Of a DNA stretch of 64,000 bases, positions 17,044 to 25,019 are shown piece after piece. The translations under genes were made by a program, and so were the position numbers. Under the pieces are notes generated by a model that was not told where the DNA came from, made no database searches, and worked only from the letters and a program-made list of their open reading frames with translations. The stretch lies in assembly GCF_015350795.1 (NCBI RefSeq), contig NZ_JADKSH010000001.1, positions 434,461 to 498,460 of the forward strand, given 5' to 3'. The DNA comes from Microbacterium sp. VKM Ac-2870 (GTDB lineage Bacteria > Actinomycetota > Actinomycetes > Actinomycetales > Microbacteriaceae). The number at the start of each line of letters is the position of its first letter. Position 1 is the first letter of the stretch.

Positions 17044-18609
17044 ATGCGCATCACAGGCCTCGGCCACGCCGGAATGTTCATCGAGACGACGGGCGGCAGC
17101 ATCCTCTGCGACCCGGTGATGGGTCCGAGCTTCTTCGGGTCGTGGTTCCCGTTTCCCGACAACCGTGGCCTCGACTGGGAACGCTTCGGCGCCGCCGACT
17201 TCCTGTACATCTCGCATCGTCACCGCGACCACTTCGACCCGACGCTCCTGGAACGGTACGTGCCGAAGGACATCCGCGTGCTGCTGCCGGAGTATCCGAC
17301 CGACGACCTCGAGGTCGACCTTCGCCGCCTCGGCTACGACAACATCATCTACACCCAGGCCGGCGTGCCGATGGAGTATCCCGGGGGGCTGAAGATCATG
17401 GTGACGCCGCTGCGGGCGCCGAGCGACGGCCCGATCGGCGACTCGTCGCTGAGCGTCGACGATGGCACCGCGAGCATTCTGAACCAGAACGACTCTCATC
17501 CGCTCGACCTCGAGCGTCTGCTGTCGTTCTCGAAGCCGGACGCGTACTTCACCCAGGTGTCGGGCGCGATCTGGTGGCCGATGGTCTACGACCTGCCGCA
17601 GGACTCGAAGCAGCACTTCGCGAAGCTCAAGCGCGATGCGCAGAACAAGCGCGCGATGTACTACATCGAGAAGGTGGATGCCGAGCACGTCTTCCCGATG
17701 GCGGGCCCGCCCATGTTCCTGCGGGAGGATCTTTTCCGGTTCAACGGGTGGGGTCTGGAAGACGACTCGATCTTCACCGATCAGCGCCAGTTCCTCGCGC
17801 ACATGCGTGCCGAGCGCCCGGAGCAGAAGGGGCACGAGTTCGTCCCCGGTACCCAGGTCGATGTCCACGCCAGCCAGGTCGAGATCACTCAGACGCTGTA
17901 CAGCGCCGAAGAGATCGACCGCGTCTTCGACGACAAGTGGGAGTATCTGGCCGAGCAGCGCGACAGCCGCCAGGACGAGGTCATCGCGGAGGTCGCCACG
18001 CGCGCCGAACCGATGGCACCCGACGCGATGCTCGCGGCGCTGCAGGAGTGGTGGGAGCCGCTGCTGCGGCGCGCTCGCACGATCCGCATGGGAGTGGGCG
18101 GCAACGTGCGCTTCCGCATCGGCGAGCTCGACATGGTCGTGGACTTTCCGAAGGCGAAAGTCCGCGAATATGCGGGGGAGGAGTGCATCTACTGGTACAC
18201 GATTCCCGCCGACCTCGTCTCGACGAACATCCGCGATCACGAGATCGACTGGTCGAACTCGATCTTCCTGTCGATGCAGTTCGACGTGGGCCGCAGCGGC
18301 AAGTTCAACGAGTTCCTCACCACCTTCCTGAAGTGCCTGTCGCGCGACCGCATCGAGTACGTCGAGAACTGGTACGCGGAGCAGTCGGATCAGACCGAGG
18401 ATGCCGAGATCGGTGAGTGGACCGTGCAGCGCCGCTGCCCCCACCTGCGCGCCGACCTCACCAAGACCGGCAAGATCGAGGACGGCGTGCTCACGTGCGC
18501 CCTCCACGACTGGAAGTGGGACCTGAACAGCGGGCAGTGCCTGACCGCTCCGGGACACCCGATCCGCGCGTCGCACATCATCGAGACCGCATCCGCGCAG
18601 ACGACGTAA
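17044..18609 (+). CDS. Metallo-beta-lactamase-fold hydrolase with C-terminal Rieske [2Fe-2S] domain
   Basis: The 521-residue protein joins two metal modules. Residues 1-~230 form a UlaG/RomA-like metallo-beta-lactamase fold with the metal motif H58-x-H60-x-D62-H63 and the start MRITGLGHAGMFIET. The C-terminus is a Rieske domain with C465-x-H467 (RRCPHL) and C485-x2-H488 (CALHDWKW). The middle about 230 residues include WWEPLLRRARTIRMG and match no domain I know. CMP-Neu5Ac hydroxylase also combines Rieske and beta-lactamase folds, but with the Rieske domain first, so any link is only analogy. ATG 17044 follows AGGAGGACCC. A redox or hydroxylase role is plausible; the substrate is unknown. Confidence 0.85.
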   Translation: MRITGLGHAGMFIETTGGSILCDPVMGPSFFGSWFPFPDNRGLDWERFGAADFLYISHRHRDHFDPTLLERYVPKDIRVLLPEYPTDDLEVDLRRLGYDNIIYTQAGVPMEYPGGLKIMVTPLRAPSDGPIGDSSLSVDDGTASILNQNDSHPLDLERLLSFSKPDAYFTQVSGAIWWPMVYDLPQDSKQHFAKLKRDAQNKRAMYYIEKVDAEHVFPMAGPPMFLREDLFRFNGWGLEDDSIFTDQRQFLAHMRAERPEQKGHEFVPGTQVDVHASQVEITQTLYSAEEIDRVFDDKWEYLAEQRDSRQDEVIAEVATRAEPMAPDAMLAALQEWWEPLLRRARTIRMGVGGNVRFRIGELDMVVDFPKAKVREYAGEECIYWYTIPADLVSTNIRDHEIDWSNSIFLSMQFDVGRSGKFNEFLTTFLKCLSRDRIEYVENWYAEQSDQTEDAEIGEWTVQRRCPHLRADLTKTGKIEDGVLTCALHDWKWDLNSGQCLTAPGHPIRASHIIETASAQTT

Positions 18610-18627
18610 CCCGCCCGCGCCGGCGGC

Positions 18628-20035
18628 TCACGTCGTCAGGATTCGTTTCGCGCGCTTCTTGAGTCGCACCGGTGAGGTCGTGGCCGCCCGCCACCGATGA
18701 TCGGTGCCGTGCCACGGCGGCCCCTTCAGCTCGGGAACACCGTTGTTCATGCGCAGCTGCCAGCCGATGCGGTCGAGGAAGCGGTGGTGGTACCAGCACA
18801 GCAGGACGGCGTTGTCGGTGTGCGTCGGGCCGCCTCGGACGTGCTCGGTGACGTGGTGGATCTCGGACCAGCCGGCGGGCACGCCGCAGCCGGGGATGAC
18901 GCAGCCGCCGTCGCGAAGGGCGATGGCGCGACGCTGGTACCGGTTGAACACGCGCTCCTCGGTGCCGATCGCGACGATGCGCCCGTCTGAGCCGGTGGCG
19001 ACGCGCTGGATCGCGCCCGCGCAGGCGACGTGGCGGGCGGCCATGGTGCTGACGCTGATCGCAGCCCTGCGCGTGGGCGAAGCCCGTGCCGGCGACGAAA
19101 TCGTCGGCGTCGACGGAGATCACCAGGGTGGGCGCGTGTCCGCCGATCGTGGGCAGGAGCCCGCTGGATGCCGCGACACCGAGTGCGGCAGCCAGCGCAT
19201 CGTGCTGCTTCTGCGGGCGGGTGCGCTCGTCCCGGACGACGAGCGGGTCGTCGTCGGCGGTGAACGGGTCGTCGAAGGCGACGGTAGGGGACAGCTGCGC
19301 ATCGAAAATCGTCTGCAGCTGTGCCGCCACCTCCGGCAGCAGGGTTCCCCGCAGGGGTACCCCGGCCGCGCTCGCGACACCGAGCACGAGCGAGCGCTTC
19401 CGCTCGGCCACACGCTCGCGCGGTTCGGCGCCGTCCTGGTCGAGCGCGAGAGCCCACGTCTGCGCGTGGATGCGCAGCAGCTCCGCGCAGGCTGGCGGCG
19501 CGGCATCCGGCCCCTCGCCCCGCGCCTCGGCGACGACGATGTCTGCGGCCTCCCGGCGTGCGGCCGAAGAGACGCGCGGCGCGGTCTGCTGGAGAGGTCC
19601 GGTGATCGCGAGGATGCCGTCGGTACCGACCACCCCGTCGACCATCGCGGCCCGCACCGATGGGAACGGCGCGTCGAGCGCCTCACCGGTCGTGGGCGAC
19701 ACGGCGCGGCGTACAGCCGTGGCCGCCCGTTGCAGCCGCGCCGCCGACCGCGGTTCGAGCCGGGTGAGCGTCTGCAGCAGTTCGGTGACATCGCGGCATC
19801 CGAGGTGCGAGGTCATCCGCTCGTCGCGCACGGGGTTCTCCGACCGGCGTACGGCCTCGCCGGTCGCGTCGATCAGGAGCGCCTCGACGAACCGGCCGAT
19901 CTCGGCGATGGCGGCGACCTGCCGGGCGAGCTCGCGTTCGGTGGCCCGCTCGAAGACGCGGTCCGCCGCCGCTTCGCGCAGCGCACTCGCGGCCTGCGAA
20001 CGCAGGTCGTCGAGTTGCTGTGCGAGGAGGTCCAT
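18628..20035 (-). pseudogene. DUF222/HNH endonuclease gene split by a one-base frameshift
   Basis: From ATG 20035 the minus strand encodes a DUF222 protein (MDLLAQQLDDLRSQAASALR onward) as far as DDFVAGTGFAHAQG. One extra base near 19063 then shifts the frame. In the next frame the protein continues naturally as AISVSTMAARHVACAGAI and into an HNH domain: GGCVIPGCGVPAGW, EIHHVTEHVRGG and LLCWYHHRFLDR. Without the extra base it would be a normal DUF222-HNH protein of about 470 residues, a multi-copy family typical of actinobacteria. The shifted frame stays open but reads Arg/His-rich nonsense. It is either a real pseudogene or a base-call error. Confidence 0.85.
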
Positions 20036-20448
20036 ACCCTCAATTCTGCCGAGGGGCCCCGACACTCCAGGCTCTAAAAGCCCAGATTGAGATGGGAAAA
20101 AGCGCGCGCCGAGTGAGAGTTTTCTCATGCGCTCAACGGGCTCCTTAGAGTGAGCGTGAACACCACACCGCGGGTCATCGAGGGAGCGCCTTGGCATGAG
20201 AATCGCTCCGCTGCACTTCGCGGACGTGCTCAGGTACCTGGTGATGCTCAACCCGACGGCGCAGTTCATCCCGCGCGTCGTCTCGGATGAGCTTTGAAGT
20301 GTCGCTGGCGACCGCGATCATGCTGAAGCTCGTGACCGAGCTCGTGCTACGCGTGACGAAAGCCGTCGTCGCGCGCCTGCGCGCGGCCTCGACGACTGAA
20401 GCGCCGCCCAGGTCGAGTAGAGTGAGATACAACCACAGCAACCTTTAA
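20036..20448. other. Gene-poor stretch with repeated TGAGA boxes, a promoter and two tiny overlapping frames
   Basis: This stretch between the DUF222 pseudogene and the pyrR leader holds no recognisable gene. TGAGA occurs at 20088-20092 and 20114-20118 and inverted as TCTCA at 20123-20127; the last two form TGAGA-GTTT-TCTCA. TAGAGT (20146-20151) could be a -10. AGGGAG (20181-20186) lies nine bases before ATG 20196, which opens a 33-residue frame (MRIAPLHFADVLRYLVMLNP...). An overlapping ATG at 20287 opens a 53-residue frame (MSFEVSLATAIMLKLVTELV...). Neither peptide is recognised. They could be real small proteins, a regulatory leader or decay products. Confidence 0.4.
20418..20423 (+). promoter_or_regulatory. 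Probable -10 of the pyr operon
   Basis: TAGAGT lies 58 bases before the pyrR ATG. Transcription would start near 20430 and produce a leader of about 50 bases that holds the PyrR-binding sequence. Confidence 0.55.
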
Positions 20449-20475
20449 CACCGTCCCGTGAGGCGGAGAAGGGAG
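20449..20475 (+). promoter_or_regulatory. PyrR-binding leader element overlapping the pyrR ribosome site
   Basis: The sequence CACCGTCCCGTGAGGCGGAG and the following AAGGGAG match the TCCxGxGAGG-type PyrR binding loop found in pyr leaders. CCG and CGG close the stem around TCCCGTGAGG. The pyrR ribosome site (GAAGGGAG, 20468-20475) is part of, or adjacent to, the structure. UMP-bound PyrR could therefore block translation start directly. This mode was shown for Mycobacterium smegmatis; its use here is inference. Confidence 0.7.
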
Positions 20476-20481
20476 CGGCGG

Positions 20482-21021
20482 ATGAGCACCGGTAACTCGC
20501 GTACCGTCATGCACACGGCCGACATCGCCCGAGCATTGACTCGGATCTCCCACGAGATCCTCGAGTCCAACAAGGGGGCGGAGGATCTCGTCCTCCTCGG
20601 CATCCCGACCCGCGGCGTGACGCTCGCCGAACGGATCGCTGCGCTCCTGGCGGACATCTCCGCCACGACGGTCGCCGTCGGGGCGCTCGACGTCACCATG
20701 TACCGCGACGATCTGCATCGCAACCCCACGCGCACGCCGCGCCCGACCCAGATCCCGCCGGGCGGCATCGACGGCAAGACCGTGGTCCTGGTGGACGACG
20801 TGCTCTTCTCCGGACGGAGCATCCGAGCCGCGCTGGACGCGCTCAACGACATCGGTCGTCCCGCCGCCGTCCGACTCGCGATCCTCGTCGACCGCGGCCA
20901 CCGCGAGCTGCCCATCCGACCCGACTTCGTCGGCAAGAACCTCCCGAGCGCGCGCAGCGAACGCGTCAACGTCCACCTCGCCGAGATCGACGACGTCGAA
21001 GAGGTGACGATCGAGTCATGA
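20482..21021 (+). CDS. pyrR: Bifunctional pyr operon regulator / uracil phosphoribosyltransferase
   Basis: PyrR binds pyr mRNA when loaded with UMP and also has weak uracil phosphoribosyltransferase activity. The 179-residue protein has the PRPP-binding loop [21 protein letters not shown], the type I PRTase start [21 protein letters not shown] and [24 protein letters not shown] 20482 is used; an upstream in-frame GTG at 20458 lies inside the PyrR-binding loop and would give an Arg-rich, unlikely N-terminus. It heads the UMP operon and overlaps pyrB by 4 bases. Confidence 0.96.
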   Translation: MSTGNSRTVMHTADIARALTRISHEILESNKGAEDLVLLGIPTRGVTLAERIAALLADISATTVAVGALDVTMYRDDLHRNPTRTPRPTQIPPGGIDGKTVVLVDDVLFSGRSIRAALDALNDIGRPAAVRLAILVDRGHRELPIRPDFVGKNLPSARSERVNVHLAEIDDVEEVTIES

Positions 21022-21998
21022 GGCACCTCCTCGATACCCGCACGCTTTCGCGCGACGATGCGCTGCGCATCCTCGACGTCGCTGAAGACATGCGCGACAC
21101 GCAGTCGCGCGAGGTCAAGAAGCTGCCGACCCTCCGCGGCAAGACAATCGTCAATCTGTTCTTCGAAGACTCCACGCGCACGCGCATCTCCTTCGAAGCC
21201 GCCGCCAAGCGGCTGTCGGCCGACGTGATCAACTTCTCCGCGAAGGGCTCGAGCGTCAGCAAGGGCGAGTCGCTGCAAGACACCGCTCAGACGCTGCAGG
21301 CCATGGGCGCGGATGCCGTCGTCATCCGCCATGGCGCGTCCGGCGCCCCGCACACCCTTGCTACCAGCGGCTGGATCACGGCGGGCGTGGTCAACGCCGG
21401 CGACGGGACGCACGAGCACCCCACGCAGGCGCTCCTCGACGCCTTCACGATCCGCAAACGCCGTTTCGGCGACGACAGCCGTGGACGTGACCTCGCCGGC
21501 ATCCGCGTCGCGATCGTGGGGGACATCCTGCATTCGCGGGTCGCGCGATCGAACGTGTGGCTGCTGCACACCCTGGGCGCTGAGGTGACCCTCGTCGCCC
21601 CACCCACCCTCATCCCGCAGGACGTCTCGGCATGGCCGGCAAAAATCGTCTACGACCTCGACGAGGCGATCGCCGCAGCCCCCGACGCCGTCATGATGCT
21701 GCGGATACAGCTGGAACGCATGAGTGCGGCATATTTCCCGACTGAACGGGAGTATTCGCGCCGATGGGGGCTGGACTCCGCGCGCCTTGCCGCCCTGTCG
21801 GCGGGTAGCATTGTGATGCACCCGGGCCCCATGAACCGTGGCCTGGAGATCTCCGCCGACGCCGCCGATTCCCCGCACTCGACCGTCCTGGAGCAGGTCG
21901 CGAACGGCGTCTCGGTGCGGATGGCGGTGCTGTACCTGGTACTGGCCGGCGAACGCCCCGGCGAGCGCGACACGAACGCAGAGGAGCACGCCCGATGA
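21018..21998 (+). CDS. pyrB: Aspartate carbamoyltransferase catalytic chain
   Basis: PyrB condenses carbamoyl phosphate with aspartate in the committed pyrimidine step. The 326 residues carry the carbamoyl-phosphate motif [13 protein letters not shown], then [31 protein letters not shown] and [13 protein letters not shown]. No pyrI regulatory chain is present, so control is expected through PyrR. It overlaps both pyrR and pyrC by ATGA, implying coupled translation. Confidence 0.97.
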   Translation: MRHLLDTRTLSRDDALRILDVAEDMRDTQSREVKKLPTLRGKTIVNLFFEDSTRTRISFEAAAKRLSADVINFSAKGSSVSKGESLQDTAQTLQAMGADAVVIRHGASGAPHTLATSGWITAGVVNAGDGTHEHPTQALLDAFTIRKRRFGDDSRGRDLAGIRVAIVGDILHSRVARSNVWLLHTLGAEVTLVAPPTLIPQDVSAWPAKIVYDLDEAIAAAPDAVMMLRIQLERMSAAYFPTEREYSRRWGLDSARLAALSAGSIVMHPGPMNRGLEISADAADSPHSTVLEQVANGVSVRMAVLYLVLAGERPGERDTNAEEHAR

Positions 21999-23320
21999 CG
22001 GTTCGACAGACGCGCACGACGGTCATCCGCGGCGCACGCATCCACGGTGGCGCAGCGGCCGACCTCGTCCTTCGCGACGGGCGCATCGCGGAGATCGGCG
22101 CCGGCCTCAGCGCAGCAGGAGCCGACGTGGTGGATGCCGACGGCTTGATCGCTCTGCCCGGACTGGTGGACCTGCACGTGCACCTGCGCGAACCCGGCTA
22201 CGAAGCGTCCGAGACGATCCTCACCGGTTCACGCGCCGCCGCCGCGGGCGGCTTCACGACGGTGTTCGCGATGCCCAACACCTCGCCCGTCGCCGACACG
22301 GCCGGAGTCGTCGAGCAGGAGCTCGCGCTCGGAGAAGCTGCCGGCTATGTGCACGTTCAGCCGATCGGCGCCGTCACCGTCGGGCAGAAGGGCGAGCGCC
22401 TCGCCGAACTCGGCGCGATGGCCTCGTCGCGGGCGCGGGTGCGCGTCTTCAGCGACGACGGTTTCTGCGTCTTCGACCCACTGATCATGCGCCGCGCCCT
22501 GGAGTACGTGAAGGCGTTCGACGGCGTCGTCGCTCAGCACGCGCAGGACCCCCGCCTGACCGAGGGCGCCCAGATGAACGAGGGCACCGTCTCCGCGGAG
22601 CTCGGCCTGGCGGGATGGCCCGCCGTCGCGGAAGAGTCGATCATCGCTCGAGACGTGCTGCTCGCCGAGCACGTCGGCTCTCGCTTGCACGTCTGCCATC
22701 TGTCGACGGCGGGTTCGGTCGACATCATCCGGTGGGCGAAGAAGCGCGGCATCAACGTGACCGCCGAAGTCACCCCGCATCATCTGCTCCTCGATGAGGA
22801 GCTCGTGCGCGGCTACGACGCGCGGTTCAAGGTCAACCCGCCGCTGCGGCGCGCCGAGGACGTGCGGGCGGTACGCGAGGGACTCGCGGACGGGACGATC
22901 GACATCGTCGCCACCGACCACGCGCCTCACCCGGCCGAGGCGAAGTCGTGCGAATGGCAGGCCGCGGCCAACGGAATGGTCGGTGTGGAGTCGGCCCTGC
23001 GGGTCGTGCACCAGGCCATGGTCCAGACCGGGCTCATGTCGTGGGACGACGTCGTGCGCGTGATGTCGGCGACACCGGCGCGGATCGGCCGCCTCGACGA
23101 GGCCGGCACCCCACTGGAGGTGGGAGCTCCGGCATCCCTCACGCTCTACGACGACGCCCCGACGCGTCCTTTCGGGCGCGACGACCTGCACGGCCGCAGC
23201 ATCAACTCGCCGTACCTGGGTCGCGAGCTGCCCGGTGACGTGCGCGGAACCTTCTTCCGCGGTGCCGCCACGGTATCGGACGGCGTCGTCGCGGAATCGA
23301 TGGAAGAGGTGTCGGCATGA
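21995..23320 (+). CDS. pyrC: Dihydroorotase
   Basis: PyrC cyclises carbamoyl aspartate to dihydroorotate with a metal centre. The 441-residue form is the longer type found next to pyrB in Gram-positives. It shows the metal motif [12 protein letters not shown], the [14 protein letters not shown] loop, [11 protein letters not shown] and IVATDHAPH with the catalytic Asp. PyrB and dihydroorotase often associate physically in such bacteria. Four-base overlaps link it to pyrB and to the following membrane-protein gene. Confidence 0.97.
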   Translation: MTVRQTRTTVIRGARIHGGAAADLVLRDGRIAEIGAGLSAAGADVVDADGLIALPGLVDLHVHLREPGYEASETILTGSRAAAAGGFTTVFAMPNTSPVADTAGVVEQELALGEAAGYVHVQPIGAVTVGQKGERLAELGAMASSRARVRVFSDDGFCVFDPLIMRRALEYVKAFDGVVAQHAQDPRLTEGAQMNEGTVSAELGLAGWPAVAEESIIARDVLLAEHVGSRLHVCHLSTAGSVDIIRWAKKRGINVTAEVTPHHLLLDEELVRGYDARFKVNPPLRRAEDVRAVREGLADGTIDIVATDHAPHPAEAKSCEWQAAANGMVGVESALRVVHQAMVQTGLMSWDDVVRVMSATPARIGRLDEAGTPLEVGAPASLTLYDDAPTRPFGRDDLHGRSINSPYLGRELPGDVRGTFFRGAATVSDGVVAESMEEVSA

Positions 23321-23871
23321 ACCGTGAAGGTGCTCTGCTCGTCATGATCGCCGCGGCGCTCGCGCTTCTCGCCCTGGGTTACGTCGCGTGGCGACGACGA
23401 TCGCGACGCGACGCCGGTGTCTCCGCCCCCTTCGGCGAGGCCCCGGACGGCGCGGCGACTCGCGCCACGGCGTCCGGCTTCTACGTCGCCACGACTCGTC
23501 ATGGCGATGCGCTCGAGCGCCTGGCGATCCGCGGACTGGGGTTCCGTTCGCGCGTCGACGTGACCGTCACCGACCGGGGCGTAGCCCTCGACCTCGTTGG
23601 TCAGCCCCGGATGTTCCTGGCGGTCGACCGCATCGAGAGTGTGGCGCTGGCGACCACCGCCATCGACCGTGTCGTCGAGCCCGGCGGGCTCGTCCGGATC
23701 GCCTGGACCGCCCACCGCGGCGACGGTTCCACCGAGACCGTCGACAGCTATCTCCGCCCGCAGGACGAGTCGGCATCCACTCTCGCCGCTGCGATCATCG
23801 CCATCCTGCCGCCGTCGACTCCGACCGCAGCAGATCAGTCCTCCACCACTTCGACGGGAAACGCCGCATGA
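23317..23871 (+). CDS. Single-pass membrane protein of the pyr operon, PH-like domain
   Basis: The 184-residue product has one N-terminal membrane helix ([20 protein letters not shown]), a basic RRRSRRD stop-transfer segment and a cytoplasmic beta-rich domain of about 110 residues ([20 protein letters not shown] to ETVDSYLRP). A comparable gene sits between pyrC and carA in M. tuberculosis (Rv1382). The family is described as PH-like, without a known function. Its ATGA overlaps with pyrC and carA show strict operon membership. A role in anchoring or regulating the early pyrimidine enzymes is possible but untested. Confidence 0.8.
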   Translation: MNREGALLVMIAAALALLALGYVAWRRRSRRDAGVSAPFGEAPDGAATRATASGFYVATTRHGDALERLAIRGLGFRSRVDVTVTDRGVALDLVGQPRMFLAVDRIESVALATTAIDRVVEPGGLVRIAWTAHRGDGSTETVDSYLRPQDESASTLAAAIIAILPPSTPTAADQSSTTSTGNAA

Positions 23872-25019
23872 CCTTCTTGCTCGACCCCGCTGTCCTCGTC
23901 CTCGAAGACGGCTCCCGCCATCCCGGCCGTGCCTACGGCGCCCGCGGCACCACCCTCGGTGAAGTCGTCTTCTCCACCGGCATGACCGGCTACCAGGAGA
24001 CCCTCACCGACCCGTCCTACGCGGGACAGATCGTGCTACAGACCGCGCCGCACATCGGCAACACCGGTATGAACGGCGAAGACCCCGAGTCGCGCCGTAT
24101 CTGGGTGGCCGGCTACATCGTGCGCGATCCGTCGCGCGTCGTGTCGAACTGGCGCGCCGACGAGTCGCTCGACGACGCACTCATCCGCGACGGCATCGTG
24201 GGCATCGCCGGCGTCGACACCCGCGCCATCACCCGCGTGCTGCGCTCGTCGGGCTCGATGCGCGGCGGCGTGTTCTCCGGCGCGGCCGCAGACCTCGACC
24301 CCGAGGAACAGCTGCGCATCGTGCGCGAAGCTCCTCCGATGGCCGGTCAGAACCTGTCGGCAGCGGTCTCGGTGAGCGAAGTCGAGGTCACGCCGGCCGC
24401 CGAGGGTGTCGAGCGGATCGGAAACCTGGCCGTCCTCGACCTCGGCGTCAAGCGCGCCACCGTGCTCAACCTCGCCGCGCGTGGCTTCGACGTGTACGTG
24501 CTGCCGCAGTCCGTCACCATCGACGAGGTGCGCGCTCTCGACCCCGTCGCGGTCTTCTACTCGAACGGGCCGGGCGACCCCGCGGCATCCGACGAGCATG
24601 TCGCCCTGCTGCGGGCGGTGCTCGATGACCGGCTGCCGTTCTTCGGAATCTGCTTCGGCAACCAGCTCCTGGGCCGCGCACTCGGCTTCGGCACCTACAA
24701 GCTGCCCTTCGGCCATCGCGGCATCAACCAGCCCGTGCGCGACAAGCAGACCGGACGCGTCGAGATCACGGCGCAGAACCATGGTTTCGCCGTCGACGCG
24801 CCGCTGGAGGGCATCACCGACAGCCCGAACGGCTACGGCCGCGTCGAGGTCAGCCACATCGGCCTCAACGACAACGTCGTCGAGGGCCTGCGCGCCCTCG
24901 ACATCCCGGCGTTCAGCGTGCAGTACCACCCCGAGGCCGCCGCAGGACCCCACGACGCCAACTACCTTTTCGACCGCTTCGCCGACATGGTGCGCACCTC
25001 CCTGGAGAACAAGAACTGA
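23868..25019 (+). CDS. carA: Carbamoyl-phosphate synthase small (glutaminase) subunit
   Basis: CarA releases ammonia from glutamine for CarB. The 383 residues have the N-terminal CarA domain ([40 protein letters not shown]) and a class I glutamine amidotransferase domain. The nucleophile cysteine is in [14 protein letters not shown] and the catalytic His-Glu in [14 protein letters not shown] 23868 overlaps the upstream stop by ATGA. Its stop and the carB ATG share one base, so the two subunits are translated together. Confidence 0.97.
   Translation: MTFLLDPAVLVLEDGSRHPGRAYGARGTTLGEVVFSTGMTGYQETLTDPSYAGQIVLQTAPHIGNTGMNGEDPESRRIWVAGYIVRDPSRVVSNWRADESLDDALIRDGIVGIAGVDTRAITRVLRSSGSMRGGVFSGAAADLDPEEQLRIVREAPPMAGQNLSAAVSVSEVEVTPAAEGVERIGNLAVLDLGVKRATVLNLAARGFDVYVLPQSVTIDEVRALDPVAVFYSNGPGDPAASDEHVALLRAVLDDRLPFFGICFGNQLLGRALGFGTYKLPFGHRGINQPVRDKQTGRVEITAQNHGFAVDAPLEGITDSPNGYGRVEVSHIGLNDNVVEGLRALDIPAFSVQYHPEAAAGPHDANYLFDRFADMVRTSLENKN

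Noticed and set aside
15883..18576. A very long minus-strand open frame opposite the esterase and MBL-Rieske genes
   Set aside because: Its composition is Arg/Val/Leu/Asp-rich antisense of real codons and it shows no domain; high GC makes such long antisense frames common. The same holds for frames opposite gltB, carB and mltG.
18578..19062. Continuation of the DUF222 frame past the frameshift
   Set aside because: The tail becomes Arg/His/Pro-rich without any motif, while the neighbouring frame carries a perfect HNH domain. The open frame is a by-product of GC bias.
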